In this document: positions 16,861-30,227 of the stretch, piece by piece | Position numbering within the stretch: the stretch's first letter is position 1 | Layout: each line of letters starts with the position of its first letter | Source of the DNA: Micromonospora avicenniae | GTDB lineage: Bacteria; Actinomycetota; Actinomycetes; Mycobacteriales; Micromonosporaceae | NCBI RefSeq assembly: GCF_900156065.1 | Contig: NZ_FTNF01000005.1 | Coordinates: 186,001-250,000, forward strand | DNA length: 64,000 nt | Direction of reading: 5' to 3' | Translations under genes and position numbers: made by a program | Notes under the pieces: generated by a model | Told to the model about the DNA's origin: nothing | What the model saw: the letters and a program-made list of their open reading frames with translations, nothing else | Databases searched by the model: none

Positions 16861-18936
16861 GCCAGAGGACGCCGAGCGGCGGCACCTGGAGCGCCGCGGA
16901 CGCCGCTAGCCCGTGCCACGGCACGTCCTCGGCGTGCACCTCCCCCATGTTCCCCACCCCGGAGCCGCCGTACGGCTGGGCGTCGGTGTTGAGCACCTCT
17001 TGCCAGGTGCCGGTGGCGGGCAGGCCGATCCGGTAGTCGTGCAGCGGCAGCGCGGAGAAGTTGGCCACGCAGACCAGCGTCTGCCCGTCGGGGGCGATCC
17101 GGATGAACGAGACGGTGTTGTTGGCGACGTCGTCCCCGGCGATCCAGCGGAACCCGGCCGGGTCGGTGTCCTGCGCCCAGAGCGCCGGAGTCTCCCGGTA
17201 GCGGCGGTTCAGGTCGGCGACGAGGCGCTGCACGCCGGCCCGCGCCGGGTCGTGCAGCAGGTACCAGTCGAGGCCGCGCTCCTCGCTCCACTCCCGGTCG
17301 TCGCCCAGCTCGCAGCCCATGAAGAGCAGCTGCTTGCCCGGATGCGCCCACATGTACGCCAGCAGGGCGCGCACGTTCGCCAGCTTCTGCCAGGTGTCGC
17401 CGGGCATCTTGCCGACCAGCGAACCCTTGCCGTGCACCACCTCGTCGTGGCTGATCGGCAGCACGTAGTTCTCGCTCCAGGCGTACGCCAGGGAGAAGGT
17501 CAGCTGGTGGTGATGGTGTTGGCGGTAGATCGGGTCCTTCGACGTGTAGAGCAGGGTGTCGTGCATCCAGCCCATGTTCCACTTGAACCCGAAGCCCAGC
17601 CCGCCGTCCGAGGTCGCTCGGGTCACCCCCGGCCAGGCCGTCGACTCCTCGGCGACCATCAGCACCCCCGGGTGGTGCTTGTAGACGGTCGCGTTGACCT
17701 CCTGAAGGAAGGCGATGGCCTCCAGGTGCTCCCGGCCGCCGTACTGGTTGGGCGCCCACTGCCCCTCCGGACGGGAGTAGTCCAGGTAGAGCATCGAGGC
17801 GACGGCGTCGACCCGCAGCCCGTCGACGTGGAACTCGTCCAGCCAGTAGAGCGCGTTGGCGACCAGGAAGTTGCGCACCTCCCGGCGGCCGAAGTCGAAG
17901 ACGTACGTGCCCCAGTCGGGGTGCTCGCCGCGGCGCGGATCGGGGTGCTCGTACAGCGGAGTGCCGTCGAAGCGGGCGAGGGCCCACTCGTCGCGGGGGA
18001 AGTGCGCCGGCACCCAGTCGAGGATCACGCCGATCCCGGCCGCATGCAGCCGGTCCACCAGGTGACGGAAGTCGTCCGGGTCGCCGAAGCGGGACGTCGG
18101 GGCGTAGTAGCCGCTGACCTGGTAGCCCCAGGAGCCGCCGAACGGATGCTCCATCACCGGCAGGAACTCCACGTGGGTGAAGCCCAGCCCGGTGACGTAC
18201 TCGGTCAGCTCCTCGGCCAGCTCACGGTAGCCGAGACCGGGCCGCCACGAGCCGAGGTGCACCTCGTACACGCTCATCGGCTCCTGGTGCGGTTGGGTCT
18301 TCGCCCGCCGGTCCAGCCAGGCGGCGTCGGACCACTCGTACGTCGAGCGGTGCACCACCGACGCGGTGGCCGGCGGCACCTCCGCGTACGCGGCGAGCGG
18401 GTCGGCCTTGTCCCGCCAGTGACCGTCGGCGCCCAGCACCCGGTACTTGTAGCGGGCTCCGACCGACACCCCCGGCACGAAGATCTCCCACACGCCGCTG
18501 GAGCCGAGCGAACGCATCGGCCAGCCGTCGTCCGGCGCCCAGCCGGCGAACTCGCCGACCACCCGCACGCCGCGCGCGTTCGGCGCCCACACGGTAAACG
18601 CGACGCCCTCGTCGAAGACCCGCGCGCCCAGCGCCTCCCACAGTCGCTCGTGCCGTCCCTCGCCGATCAGGTGCAGGTCCAGCTCACCGAGGGTGGGCGG
18701 GTAGCGGTACGGGTCGTCGTGCGTCGTACCGTCCACCTCTACCCGGTAGTCGAGCACGGTGCCCGGCACGGTGGTCTCGAAGACCCCGGCGTCGTGGACC
18801 CGCTTCATCGGGTGCCGCTCGCCGTCGACCAGCACGGCCACGTCGGCCGCGCCCCGGCGCAGCGTACGGATCGTGGTGCTGCCGTCGGCCGGGTGCGCGC
18901 CGAGCACCGAGTGCGGGTCGTGGAGGTGGCCGGCGA

Positions 18937-18949
<13 letters not shown>
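16847..18949 (-). CDS. glgB: 1,4-alpha-glucan branching enzyme GlgB
   Basis: A 700-residue GH13 branching enzyme that makes alpha-1,6 branches in cytosolic glycogen. An N-terminal CBM48 region ([17 protein letters not shown]) precedes the barrel, with [19 protein letters not shown], the nucleophile D381 in [10 protein letters not shown] and the acid/base E434 in MVAEEST, the same 53-residue spacing as in E. coli Glg[16 protein letters not shown] and the C-terminal domain follow. The open frame continues upstream through glgE, but [20 protein letters not shown] is a typical GlgB start. The ATG overlaps the end of glgE by 13 bases, showing translational coupling in a glgE-glgB operon. Confidence 0.97.
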
Positions 18950-21033
<2,084 letters not shown>

Positions 21034-21101
21034 CGGTTCAACCTACTGTCTGTGCCCGCTTCGCGCTCAGGTCAATTGTGATGCCGGACCGGCAGGATGA
21101 C

Positions 21102-21122
21102 ACGTATCATACGTAATACGTA
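21102..21122. promoter_or_regulatory. Overlapping palindromes upstream of vapBC
   Basis: ACGTATCATACGT (21102-21114) is a perfect 6-base-arm palindrome around one C, and TACGTAATACGTA (21110-21122) is a second one overlapping it. They sit 14 bases before the antitoxin GTG, next to the ribosome-binding site GGGAGG. VapBC complexes typically bind paired palindromes at their own promoter, so this is the likely autoregulatory operator. It could also contain the -10 region. Confidence 0.68.
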
Positions 21123-21135
21123 ATAGGGAGGTGTC

Positions 21136-21375
21136 GTGAAGCTGAACAGCAAGGGGCAGGTCACCATCCCGGCGGCCCTGCGGGCCCGGCACGGGTTGCA
21201 CGAGGGCGACGAGGTCGACGTCGTGGAGGAGGATGGTGCGCTCCGCATCGTCCGGGTCACCGGTGCCGAGAGCAGGGGTCAGCGCCTGATCCGGCACATG
21301 CGCGGCCGCGGCGGCGCGAAGCAGACCGAGGGCATGTCCACCGACGAGCTGATGGAGTTGCTGCGTGGCGAATGA
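21136..21375 (+). CDS. vapB: VapB-type AbrB-fold antitoxin
   Basis: A 79-residue protein with the swapped-hairpin AbrB/SpoVT DNA-binding fold: MKLNSKGQVTIPAALRARHG then LHEGDEVDVVEEDGALRIVRV. The C-terminal part (RGRGGAKQTEGMSTDELMELLRGE) is the flexible toxin-binding tail. GTG start with GGGAGG 4 bases upstream. It overlaps the PIN toxin gene by 11 bases, a standard antitoxin-first arrangement. It should repress its own promoter through the palindromes at 21102-21122. Confidence 0.93.
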   Translation: MKLNSKGQVTIPAALRARHGLHEGDEVDVVEEDGALRIVRVTGAESRGQRLIRHMRGRGGAKQTEGMSTDELMELLRGE

Positions 21376-21820
21376 GCGCCTCCGATCCGTTCCCGCCAGG
21401 CCCGCCGACACCGCGACCACCCTGGTCGACACCAACGTCCTGCTGGACATCTTCACCGAGGACCCGCGATGGGCGCGGTGGTCGGGCGACGCCCTCGCCG
21501 CCGCCCGGGACGACGGCGCCCTCGTCGTCAACCCGATCGTGTACGCCGAGGTGTCGGTCCGTTTCGCCAGCATCGAGGAGCTCGACGACGCGTTGCCCGC
21601 AGCGGACTTCCTCCGCGAGGAGTTGCCGTACCCTGCAGGGTTCCTGGCCGGCAAGGCGTACGCGATGTATCGAGGCCACGGCGGGACGAAGCGATCGCCG
21701 CTGGCGGACTTCTACATCGGAGCGCACGCCGCGGTGTGCCGATACCGGCTGCTGACCCGCGACGACACGCGCTACCGCACGTACTTTCCCACGCTTGAGC
21801 TGATCTCGCCCGGCCGGTAG
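21365..21820 (+). CDS. vapC: VapC-type PIN-domain ribonuclease toxin
   Basis: A 151-residue PIN-domain protein. The metal-binding acidic residues are visible as D22 in TLVDTNVLLDIF, E61 in PIVYAEVSVRF and D114 in SPLADFYIGAHA, followed by LLTRDDTRYRTYFP. These Mg-dependent endoribonucleases cut tRNA or rRNA when freed from the antitoxin. It starts at GTG 21365 inside the 3' end of vapB; the first 16 residues precede the core. All catalytic residues are present, so it looks functional. It ends 4 bases before the convergent glgA gene. Confidence 0.93.
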   Translation: MANERLRSVPARPADTATTLVDTNVLLDIFTEDPRWARWSGDALAAARDDGALVVNPIVYAEVSVRFASIEELDDALPAADFLREELPYPAGFLAGKAYAMYRGHGGTKRSPLADFYIGAHAAVCRYRLLTRDDTRYRTYFPTLELISPGR

Positions 21821-21824
21821 CCGT

Positions 21825-23045
21825 TCAGCCCGCCGCACCCACCGACCGGTAGATCTCCAACGTCCGGGACGCGATCGCGTCCCAGGAGAAGTGCTCCACC
21901 GCGCGCTGCCGTCCCGCCGCGCCGAACGCGGCAATCCGCTCCGGGTCAGCCAGCAGCTCGTTCATCCGCGCGGCGAAGTCGGCGACGAAACGCTGCGGAT
22001 CCAGCGGTCGCCCGGAGCCGTCCTCGGCCTGCTCGATGGGGACCAGCAGACCCGTCTCCCCGGCGGCCACCACCTCCGGGATACCGCCGGTCGCGGTCGC
22101 CACCACCGCCGTCTCGCACGCCATCGCCTCCAGGTTCACGATGCCCATCGGCTCGTAGATCGACGGGCAGGCGAAGATCGTGGCGTGGGTGAGGACCTGG
22201 ATCACCTCGTGCTTCGGCAGCATCTCGGCCACCCAGATCACCCCGGACCGGTTCGCCCGCAGCTCCGCGACGAGCCCCTCCACCTCGGCCGCGATCTCCG
22301 CCGTGTCCGGTGCGCCGGCGAGCAGCACCAACTGGGTGTCCGCCGGCAGTTCCCGGGCGGCGCGCAACAGGTACGGCAGCCCCTTCTGCCGGGTGATCCG
22401 GCCGACGTAGACCACGCTGGGCAGAGCCGGGTCGATGCCGAGCCGGTCGAGCACGTCCGTGCCCGGATCCGGTGCGTACTGCGCCGTGTCGATGCCGTTG
22501 TAGACCACCCGCACCCGGTCCGGGTCGACCTCGGGGTACGCGGTGAGCACGTCCCGCCGCATCCCCTCGCTCACCGCGATGACCGCGTCGGCCGCCAGCA
22601 CCGCCGTGCGCTCGCACCACGACGAGAGGGCGTAGCCGCCGCCGAGCTGCTCGGCCTTCCACGGCCGCAGCGGCTCCAGGCTGTGCGCGGTGACCACGTG
22701 CGGCACCCCGTGCAGCAGCTTCGCGGTGTGTCCCGCCAGGTTCGCGTACCAGGTGTGGCTGTGCACCACGTCGGTGCCGGCGCAACCCGCGGCCATCTCC
22801 AGGTCCACGCCCATCGTGCGCAGCGCGGCGTTCGCCCCGGTCAGCCCCGGCGGCTCGGCGTACGCGGTGACGCCCGGCTCGGTGCGCGGCAGGCCGAAGC
22901 AGTGCACCCGTACGTCGGCGAGGCGCCGCAGCTCCCGGGAAAGGTACTCGACGTGGACGCCGGCCCCGCCGTACACCTCCGGCGGGTATTCGCGGGTGAG
23001 CAGGTCGACGCGGAGCTGTCCGGCCGCGGGGGCGGAGTCGGTCAT
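21825..23045 (-). CDS. glgA: GlgA/GlgM-type GT4 glycosyltransferase (maltose-1-phosphate or glycogen synthase)
   Basis: A 406-residue GT4 enzyme with the actinobacterial GlgA start DLLTREYPPEVYGGAGVHVEYLSREL. KPHE-type elements include VTAHSLEPLRPWKAEQLGGG, VYVGRITRQKGLPYLL and the EX7E motif in YEPMGIVNLEAMAC. In mycobacteria the orthologue GlgM (Rv1212c) joins ADP-glucose and glucose 1-phosphate to give maltose 1-phosphate for GlgE, and it is likewise divergent from glgC. The presence of glgE here makes that role likely. The intergenic distance to glgC is 70 bases, so the two share a control region. ATG at 23045. Confidence 0.95.
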   Translation of the reverse strand: MTDSAPAAGQLRVDLLTREYPPEVYGGAGVHVEYLSRELRRLADVRVHCFGLPRTEPGVTAYAEPPGLTGANAALRTMGVDLEMAAGCAGTDVVHSHTWYANLAGHTAKLLHGVPHVVTAHSLEPLRPWKAEQLGGGYALSSWCERTAVLAADAVIAVSEGMRRDVLTAYPEVDPDRVRVVYNGIDTAQYAPDPGTDVLDRLGIDPALPSVVYVGRITRQKGLPYLLRAARELPADTQLVLLAGAPDTAEIAAEVEGLVAELRANRSGVIWVAEMLPKHEVIQVLTHATIFACPSIYEPMGIVNLEAMACETAVVATATGGIPEVVAAGETGLLVPIEQAEDGSGRPLDPQRFVADFAARMNELLADPERIAAFGAAGRQRAVEHFSWDAIASRTLEIYRSVGAAG

Positions 23046-23115
23046 TCCCGCACCCTAGTGCAGAAGTCCGACCGTACGAGTGGTGAAGTTCCACAGGGCT
23101 GGTTAGCGTCTCACC

Positions 23116-24348
23116 ATGGCTGCCAAGGTGCTCGCGATCGTCCTGGCCGGTGGAGAAGGCAAGCGCCTGATGCCGCTGACCGCGGACCGGGCCAAGCCGG
23201 CCGTCCCGTTCGGCGGGATGTACCGCATGGTCGATTTCGTCCTCTCCAACCTCGCCAACGCCGGCTATCTCAAAATCGTGGTGCTGACCCAGTACAAGTC
23301 GCACTCCCTCGACCGGCACATCACCAAGACCTGGCGGATGTCGACGCTGCTCGGCAACTACGTCACCCCCGTGCCCGCGCAGCAGCGCCGCGGACCGTGG
23401 TGGTTCGCCGGCTCGGCCGACGCCATCTACCAGAGCTTCAACCTGATCAACGACGAGCAGCCCGACTACGTGATCGTCTTCGGCGCCGACCACATCTACC
23501 GGATGGACCCCCGGCAGATGGTGGAGGACCACATCGCCTCCGGCGCCGGCGTCACGGTCGCCGGGATCCGGCAACCGCTGTCGATGGCCGACCAGTTCGG
23601 CGTCATCGAGGTCGGCGAGGACGGCCGGCGCATCCGGGCCTTCCGCGAGAAGCCCACCGACGCGGTGGGCCTGCCCGACGCGCCCGACCAGATCTACGCC
23701 TCCATGGGCAACTACGTCTTCACCACCAAGGCGCTCTGCGAAGCGGTGGAGCGCGACGCGGAGGACACGACCAGCAAGCACGACATGGGCGGCAGCATCA
23801 TCCCGATGCTTGTCGAGCGGGGCGAGGCGAACGTCTACGACTTCAAGGACAACGAGGTGCCCGGCAGCACCGACCGCGACCGCGGCTACTGGCGGGACGT
23901 GGGGACGCTCGACTCCTTCTACGACGCGCACATGGACCTGATCAACGTGCACCCGGTCTTCAACCTCTACAACTTCGACTGGCCCATCTACACCGAGCAG
24001 CCCCCGTACCCACCGGCCAAGTTCGTCCACCAGTGGGGGGAACGGGTCGGCCGGGCGGTCGGTTCGCTGGTCTCGCCCGGTGCGGTGATCTCCGGCTCAC
24101 TCGTCGAGAACTCGGTCGTCTCCCCGAAGGTCCGGGTGCACTCGTGGGCCCACGTCGACGGCGCGGTGCTCATGGAGGGCGTGGAGATCGGCCGGCACGC
24201 CGTGGTCCGCCGCGCGATCCTCGACAAGAACGTCTTCGTGCCCGAGGGCGCCGAGATCGGCGTCGACCTGGAGAAGGACCGGCAACGCTATGTTGTCTCC
24301 GACAATGGGGTCGTGGTGATCGGCAAGGGACAGCGGGTAGAGCCCTGA
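23116..24348 (+). CDS. glgC: Glucose-1-phosphate adenylyltransferase GlgC
   Basis: A 410-residue ADP-glucose pyrophosphorylase, the committed step to glycogen and maltose 1-phosphate. The nucleotidyltransferase motif [18 protein letters not shown] begins at residue 12; [13 protein letters not shown] carries the metal-binding Asp; RPFREKP-type AFREKPTD and [12 protein letters not shown] follow. The C-terminal left-handed beta-helix (about residues 300-400) has the allosteric region [21 protein letters not shown]. It is divergent from glgA and ends 76 bases before pgm on the same strand, so glgC-pgm may form one unit. Confidence 0.97.
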   Translation: MAAKVLAIVLAGGEGKRLMPLTADRAKPAVPFGGMYRMVDFVLSNLANAGYLKIVVLTQYKSHSLDRHITKTWRMSTLLGNYVTPVPAQQRRGPWWFAGSADAIYQSFNLINDEQPDYVIVFGADHIYRMDPRQMVEDHIASGAGVTVAGIRQPLSMADQFGVIEVGEDGRRIRAFREKPTDAVGLPDAPDQIYASMGNYVFTTKALCEAVERDAEDTTSKHDMGGSIIPMLVERGEANVYDFKDNEVPGSTDRDRGYWRDVGTLDSFYDAHMDLINVHPVFNLYNFDWPIYTEQPPYPPAKFVHQWGERVGRAVGSLVSPGAVISGSLVENSVVSPKVRVHSWAHVDGAVLMEGVEIGRHAVVRRAILDKNVFVPEGAEIGVDLEKDRQRYVVSDNGVVVIGKGQRVEP

Positions 24349-24424
24349 CGTCGTCGCCGTACGCATGGAATCGGCCGCCGCCGGGAAGAAGGCGGCGTCC
24401 ACCCCGTCCGAGGAGGTTGCCGCA

Positions 24425-26068
<1,644 letters not shown>

Positions 26069-26147
26069 CCTGTCGGGCGGCATCACCCACCCTAGCCCGC
26101 TTCGTTAGCCCTGGTGTTTGCATGAGGGCTTCCATCGGGGGTTAACC

Positions 26148-26687
26148 GTGTCCGGCCGTCTCCGCTCAGCCATCCGGTCCATCAGGGGCCGGTGGATCGC
26201 CGCCCGCGATCCGCAGGCCTACGCTCGGCTGCTTGGCGTCAACATGAATGGGCGCGTCAAGTTTTACGGCATGAGCCTGGGGATGTTCGGTTCCGAGCCG
26301 TGGCTGATCACGCTCGGGGACAACGTGCACATCACGGCCGGCGTGCAGTTCGTCACCCACGACGGCGGCACGTTGATTCTGCGGAAGGAACACCCGGACC
26401 TGGAGTGGACCGCCCCTATTGTCGTGGGAGACGACGTCTACATCGGGATGCGGTCCCTCATCCTGCCGGGGGTCTCAATCGGCAACCGATGTGTGATCGG
26501 CGCGGGTGCCGTCGTAACCGCCGACATTCCCGACAACACGGTGGCGGTGGGCGTGCCAGCCCGACCGGTCCGTACTACAGACGAGTACCTCGCCCGACTG
26601 CAGGCGAAGTCGCTGCGGGTCGGTCACCTGCCGGCCCAGGCGAAGGCTGAGGCGATCAAACGGATTTATGGCATCGCCACTTCGTGA
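26148..26687 (+). CDS. Hexapeptide-repeat acyltransferase (WbbJ-like)
   Basis: About 179 residues of left-handed beta-helix acyltransferase. After a helical N-terminus (GRLRSAIRSIRGRWIAARDP), the repeats include GVNMNGRVKFYGM, LGDNVHITAGVQFVTHDGG with the catalytic His, VVGDDVYIGMRSLILPGVSIG and VIGAGAVVTADIPDNTVAVGVPARPV. Such enzymes acetylate a hydroxyl on a surface polysaccharide sugar. GTG 26148 gives the best N-terminus; a TTG at 26118 is in frame. It marks the left edge of the polysaccharide locus, and its lower-GC codons (ATT, TTT, GTA) contrast with pgm. It converges with the NAD kinase gene. Confidence 0.87.
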   Translation: MSGRLRSAIRSIRGRWIAARDPQAYARLLGVNMNGRVKFYGMSLGMFGSEPWLITLGDNVHITAGVQFVTHDGGTLILRKEHPDLEWTAPIVVGDDVYIGMRSLILPGVSIGNRCVIGAGAVVTADIPDNTVAVGVPARPVRTTDEYLARLQAKSLRVGHLPAQAKAEAIKRIYGIATS

Positions 26688-26703
26688 CGGCTGGGTGGCG
26701 GCC

Positions 26704-27633
26704 TCAACGTGGCGGCGAGAGCTCGCGGCGGTTGAGGTGCTCGCGAAAATTCCGGGGAAGTAGTTCGCGAAGCTGTTCGGGCAGCAGCGGCAGGTCCATG
26801 AGGCTCAGCTTGAGCTGGTTGCGCTCCTGGTAGCGGCGTGGGTCGAGGCGGACCACCAGCCCCGCCTCCCGGCGGTAGGTAATGTCAATCGCCCCCTCGG
26901 AGGTTGCCTCGCGGAAGACCCGACCGTCCACCTCCACGGCCACGGGCCCGGATTCGGGAGTTAGCTCTAGCCGCACCTTCTCTTCGGGCGAGAGCACCAC
27001 GGACCGGCTGATGCCGGCCATCGGGGCCGAAGGGGTGACCACCACCGCCTGGGTGGCCGGGGAGACCAGCGGGCCGCCGGCAGCGTAGCTGTACGCGGTC
27101 GAGCCGGTCGGCGTACTCACCACGAGCGCGTCGCAGCGGTAGTAACCGTAGCGCTGGCCATCCACGGCGAGGGTGGCGATCGCGACCCCGGTGCCAGGCC
27201 GGCGGATCAGCGCGATGTCGTTGAACGCCACCACGTCGTCACCGCAAACATCGCAGGCCAGGCAGCCGTGCGCCTCCACGGTGAAGTTCTTGTGCGTGAG
27301 CCGGTCGAGCGCCTCGGGCAGCTCCGGTGGCTCGACCTCCACCAGGAAGCCCAGTCGCCCCAGATGTACGCCGAGCACCGGTTTCGGGTTACCGACCGTG
27401 GACCGGAGCGCGCCGAGCATGGTGCCGTCCCCGCCGATGCTGATGAGCGCGCTGGCCCGCTTCACCAGCTCGTCGGTGGGGTACGACTCGACGTTCGGAG
27501 GCACCCGGTGCCTGTCCTCGGTGCGCACAGCGAGGCTCTTCCCGTGCCGGGCCGCCCAGTCAGCGATGATCGCGATGACCTCGGAGGCGTCCCGCGTCGG
27601 GTGCAGCACCAGCCCGAGCAGGGTGCGATCCAT
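26704..27633 (-). CDS. NAD kinase paralogue with a CxxCxxC insertion
   Basis: A 309-residue ATP-NAD kinase family protein, which phosphorylates NAD to NADP. The family motifs are ISIGGDGTMLGALR (GGDG), GVHLGRLGFLVEVEP, FNDIALIRRPGTGVA (NE/D motif as FND) and VSTPTGSTAYSYAAGGPLVSP. Compared with the usual actinobacterial NAD kinase, the region HGCLACDVCGDDVVAFND has three closely spaced cysteines (CxxCxxC) and the C-terminus is extended by about 40 residues (PRRYQERNQLKLSLMDLP and beyond). The housekeeping nadK usually lies beside recN, which is not here, so this is probably a second copy. It sits inside the polysaccharide locus, divergent from the epimerase. Confidence 0.88.
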   Translation of the reverse strand: MDRTLLGLVLHPTRDASEVIAIIADWAARHGKSLAVRTEDRHRVPPNVESYPTDELVKRASALISIGGDGTMLGALRSTVGNPKPVLGVHLGRLGFLVEVEPPELPEALDRLTHKNFTVEAHGCLACDVCGDDVVAFNDIALIRRPGTGVAIATLAVDGQRYGYYRCDALVVSTPTGSTAYSYAAGGPLVSPATQAVVVTPSAPMAGISRSVVLSPEEKVRLELTPESGPVAVEVDGRVFREATSEGAIDITYRREAGLVVRLDPRRYQERNQLKLSLMDLPLLPEQLRELLPRNFREHLNRRELSPPR

Positions 27634-27861
27634 GGGTACAGCTCACCACATTTGTGCCGAGCCAGGCGGGCGGAACCGCAGGCGCGTCTGGAGGCGAGGG
27701 ATAGGAAATATCGCCCCTGGATCACCGGGCGTCCCATTTGCGTGACTCTCCGGTCAGCTTCCTCGTTGATCCGTCGATGGCGGCGAGCCGGGTGATGCGT
27801 GCCCCGGACCCGGTGTTCCGAGGGACGGAAACCGGTGGCGCGGCCGCGCGAGGGAGGACAG

Positions 27862-28806
27862 TTGAAGATCGTCGTGACGGGCGGGGCCGGTTTCATCGGA
27901 TCCAACCTGGTCCAGGCCCTGACCGAAGCGCCCGGGATCACCGAGATCGTGGCTGTGGACGACCTCTCGACGGGTTCGGTCGATAACCTCCTCGGCCTGC
28001 CGGTGAAGCTGATCACGGGTACGGTCCTGGACCCTGACGTCCTTGACGCGGCAATGGACGGCGCGGCCAGTGTTGTACACCTCGGGGCCCTCGGCTCGGT
28101 TCCGCGTTCCATCGACGACCCGCTGAGAAGCCATCATGCGAACGCGACCGGCACCCTCACCGTTCTGGAGGCGGTGCGGCGCCACGGGGTACCGCACGTC
28201 GTCCTCGCCTCCTCCTCATCCGTGTACGGCGCCAACCCCGTCCTGCCGCGCCAGGAGGCGCTGCGGCCGATGCCAATCAGCCCCTACGCGGTCAGTAAAC
28301 TCGCGACGGAGGCCTACGCCCTCGCCTACGCCTCCTGTTACGACCTGAAAGTGCTGCCGTTCCGGTTCTTCAACGTCTATGGCCCACGTCAAGCGGCCAA
28401 CCACGCCTACGCAGCTGTGGTGCCACGGTTCGTCACGGCGGCCATCGAGGGTCGACCGCTGCAGGTGCACGGTGACGGTACCCAGACCCGTGACTTCACC
28501 TACGTTGGCAGCGTCACGGACGTCATCGTCGATGCGGTGATGCGCGGCGTGGCCGCGCCGGATGTCGTCAACCTCGCCTTCGGCGTACGAATCTCCCTGC
28601 TGCAGGTCATCGCCGAACTGGAAGGTGTGCTTGGCCGCTCGCTGCCCATGGAACATGGGCCGCCACGGGCAGGTGATGTACGAGACTCGCAAGCGGATTC
28701 CTCGCGGCTTAGCGAGTTGTTTCCCACGGCCCGCCGGCACTCGCTGAGGAGCGGACTTGAGGCGACAGTCGCCTGGATGGCGGACCGAGTGCTCACCGGT
28801 CGGTGA
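27862..28806 (+). CDS. NAD-dependent sugar epimerase/dehydratase (UDP-glucose 4-epimerase-like)
   Basis: A 314-residue extended SDR beginning LKIVVTGGAGFIGSNLVQAL, with the GxxGxxG dinucleotide motif at the N-terminus. Ser and YxxxK catalytic residues appear in VVLASSSSVYG and SPYAVSKLATEAYA; RFFNVYGPRQ follows. This pattern fits GalE-like or related UDP-sugar 4-epimerases. TTG 27862 is chosen because GGGAGG is 5 bases upstream and the Rossmann start is then immediate; the frame is open to 27799. It is the first gene of an epimerase-flippase-glycosyltransferase operon whose members overlap by four bases. Confidence 0.9.
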   Translation: MKIVVTGGAGFIGSNLVQALTEAPGITEIVAVDDLSTGSVDNLLGLPVKLITGTVLDPDVLDAAMDGAASVVHLGALGSVPRSIDDPLRSHHANATGTLTVLEAVRRHGVPHVVLASSSSVYGANPVLPRQEALRPMPISPYAVSKLATEAYALAYASCYDLKVLPFRFFNVYGPRQAANHAYAAVVPRFVTAAIEGRPLQVHGDGTQTRDFTYVGSVTDVIVDAVMRGVAAPDVVNLAFGVRISLLQVIAELEGVLGRSLPMEHGPPRAGDVRDSQADSSRLSELFPTARRHSLRSGLEATVAWMADRVLTGR

Positions 28807-30227
28807 GCGCACTGATGTCCGGGGGATCTCGCCATACCGCCTCCGAAAGCGGCTCGAGTCGTCCGACCGCCGTGTTGGAGACGCCGGATTCCGACGAGCG
28901 GGATGGTGCACGGAGCCGGCGTCTGCTGTCGGGAATACTCACCGCCGCGGTGAGCCGCGGGGCGGGCATGCTGGTTCCGCTGTTCCTCATCCCGGTCATG
29001 CTCTCCTACCTCGGGCCGGAGAGGTATGGGCTGTGGACGGCCGTGCTCGCCCTAGCCGGGATGGCTGCCTTCGCGGACCTGGGGCTCGGCAACGGCTTGA
29101 TGACAAAGTTGGCCCGTTGCTACAGCAGCGGAGATAAAGAGAGGGCGAGGGGCTACATCTCGAGCGCCTACTGCCTTCTCGTTCCCATGGCGCTCGGCGT
29201 GTGTGGGCTGCTGTGGCTCGTGGGCTCCACGGTTCCCTGGTCTTCGCTGCTCGGTCTACCGGCCACCGCCAGCGCCACCGAGGCGCGGGGCATGGTGCTG
29301 ATCTGCCTGTCCGCCTTCGTGCTCAACATTCCCCTTTCGCTCGTCGCGCGGGTGCAATACGCGTACCAGCAGGTGGCCGTGAGCAACCTGTGGCAGACGA
29401 CGGGCAATCTGTTGGCGCTGCCGCTGGTCCTCTTCAGCGTGTGGGCCGAACTCTCACCCGTGACCGTCGTGGCGGCTTCCGTCGTCGGGCCATTGATCGC
29501 CAACGCGGCGAACAGCATCTGGCTCTACCTGTCGAAGATGCCCGAGGTTCGACCAAGGCTGGGGCATGTCGATCTGCCGGCCATGCGGAACTTGCTGCGG
29601 TTGGGCGGGCTGTTCTTCCTGCTGACCATCGTCACTTCCATCGCTAACAGTGCCGACAATCTGATCATCGCGCACACCCGTGGCCTTCAGGCCGTGACCG
29701 AGTACGCCGTGCCCGCCAAGGTGCTGGCGCAGGCTGGAATGTTGGTCAGCCTCGTCAACGTGCCGCTCTGGCCCGCGAACGGCGAGGCGCTGAATAAAGG
29801 GGACCTCCCCTGGGTGCGTAGCACCGTCCGGCGGATGACGCTGATTTCGACTGCTGTCGCGATGATTCCCGCGATCCTGCTCGTGTCAGTGGGCGATCGT
29901 ATCTTCGCTGCCTGGCTTCCCACACCTCTCGGGGACGACCGGTGGCTGCTGGCGGGACTCGCGGCGTGGTGGGTTCTGCTGGCGGGGATAGGCCCTCGGT
30001 TCATGGTGCAGAATGCCGCCGGCGTGGTGCGTCCCCAGCTGGTCGGCTGGGCTGCCTTCCTGATGATCTCACTGGTCCTGAAGTGGTATGGCTCTGCGAA
30101 GTGGGGCATCGCAGCCGTGCCGCTCATAGCCGTGGCGGTCTATGCGATCACAGTTTTGCCAGCTGCACTGCACGGCTATCGTGCGGCGCTTCGCGTGAGC
30201 GCCCCCCGAATGGAGAGTCTCCGATGA
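28803..30227 (+). CDS. Wzx-like polysaccharide flippase
   Basis: A 474-residue membrane protein of the MOP exporter superfamily. A 40-residue polar N-terminus is followed by about 12 to 14 hydrophobic segments, starting LLSGILTAAVSRGAGMLVPL and YLGPERYGLWTAVLALAGMAAFADLGLGNGL, the latter being the Wzx/RfbX signature. It probably flips undecaprenyl-diphosphate-linked oligosaccharide across the membrane. GTG start overlaps the epimerase stop by four bases and the stop overlaps the next gene by four. GC is lower than in the flanking chromosome, typical of polysaccharide genes. Confidence 0.92.
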   Translation: MSALMSGGSRHTASESGSSRPTAVLETPDSDERDGARSRRLLSGILTAAVSRGAGMLVPLFLIPVMLSYLGPERYGLWTAVLALAGMAAFADLGLGNGLMTKLARCYSSGDKERARGYISSAYCLLVPMALGVCGLLWLVGSTVPWSSLLGLPATASATEARGMVLICLSAFVLNIPLSLVARVQYAYQQVAVSNLWQTTGNLLALPLVLFSVWAELSPVTVVAASVVGPLIANAANSIWLYLSKMPEVRPRLGHVDLPAMRNLLRLGGLFFLLTIVTSIANSADNLIIAHTRGLQAVTEYAVPAKVLAQAGMLVSLVNVPLWPANGEALNKGDLPWVRSTVRRMTLISTAVAMIPAILLVSVGDRIFAAWLPTPLGDDRWLLAGLAAWWVLLAGIGPRFMVQNAAGVVRPQLVGWAAFLMISLVLKWYGSAKWGIAAVPLIAVAVYAITVLPAALHGYRAALRVSAPRMESLR

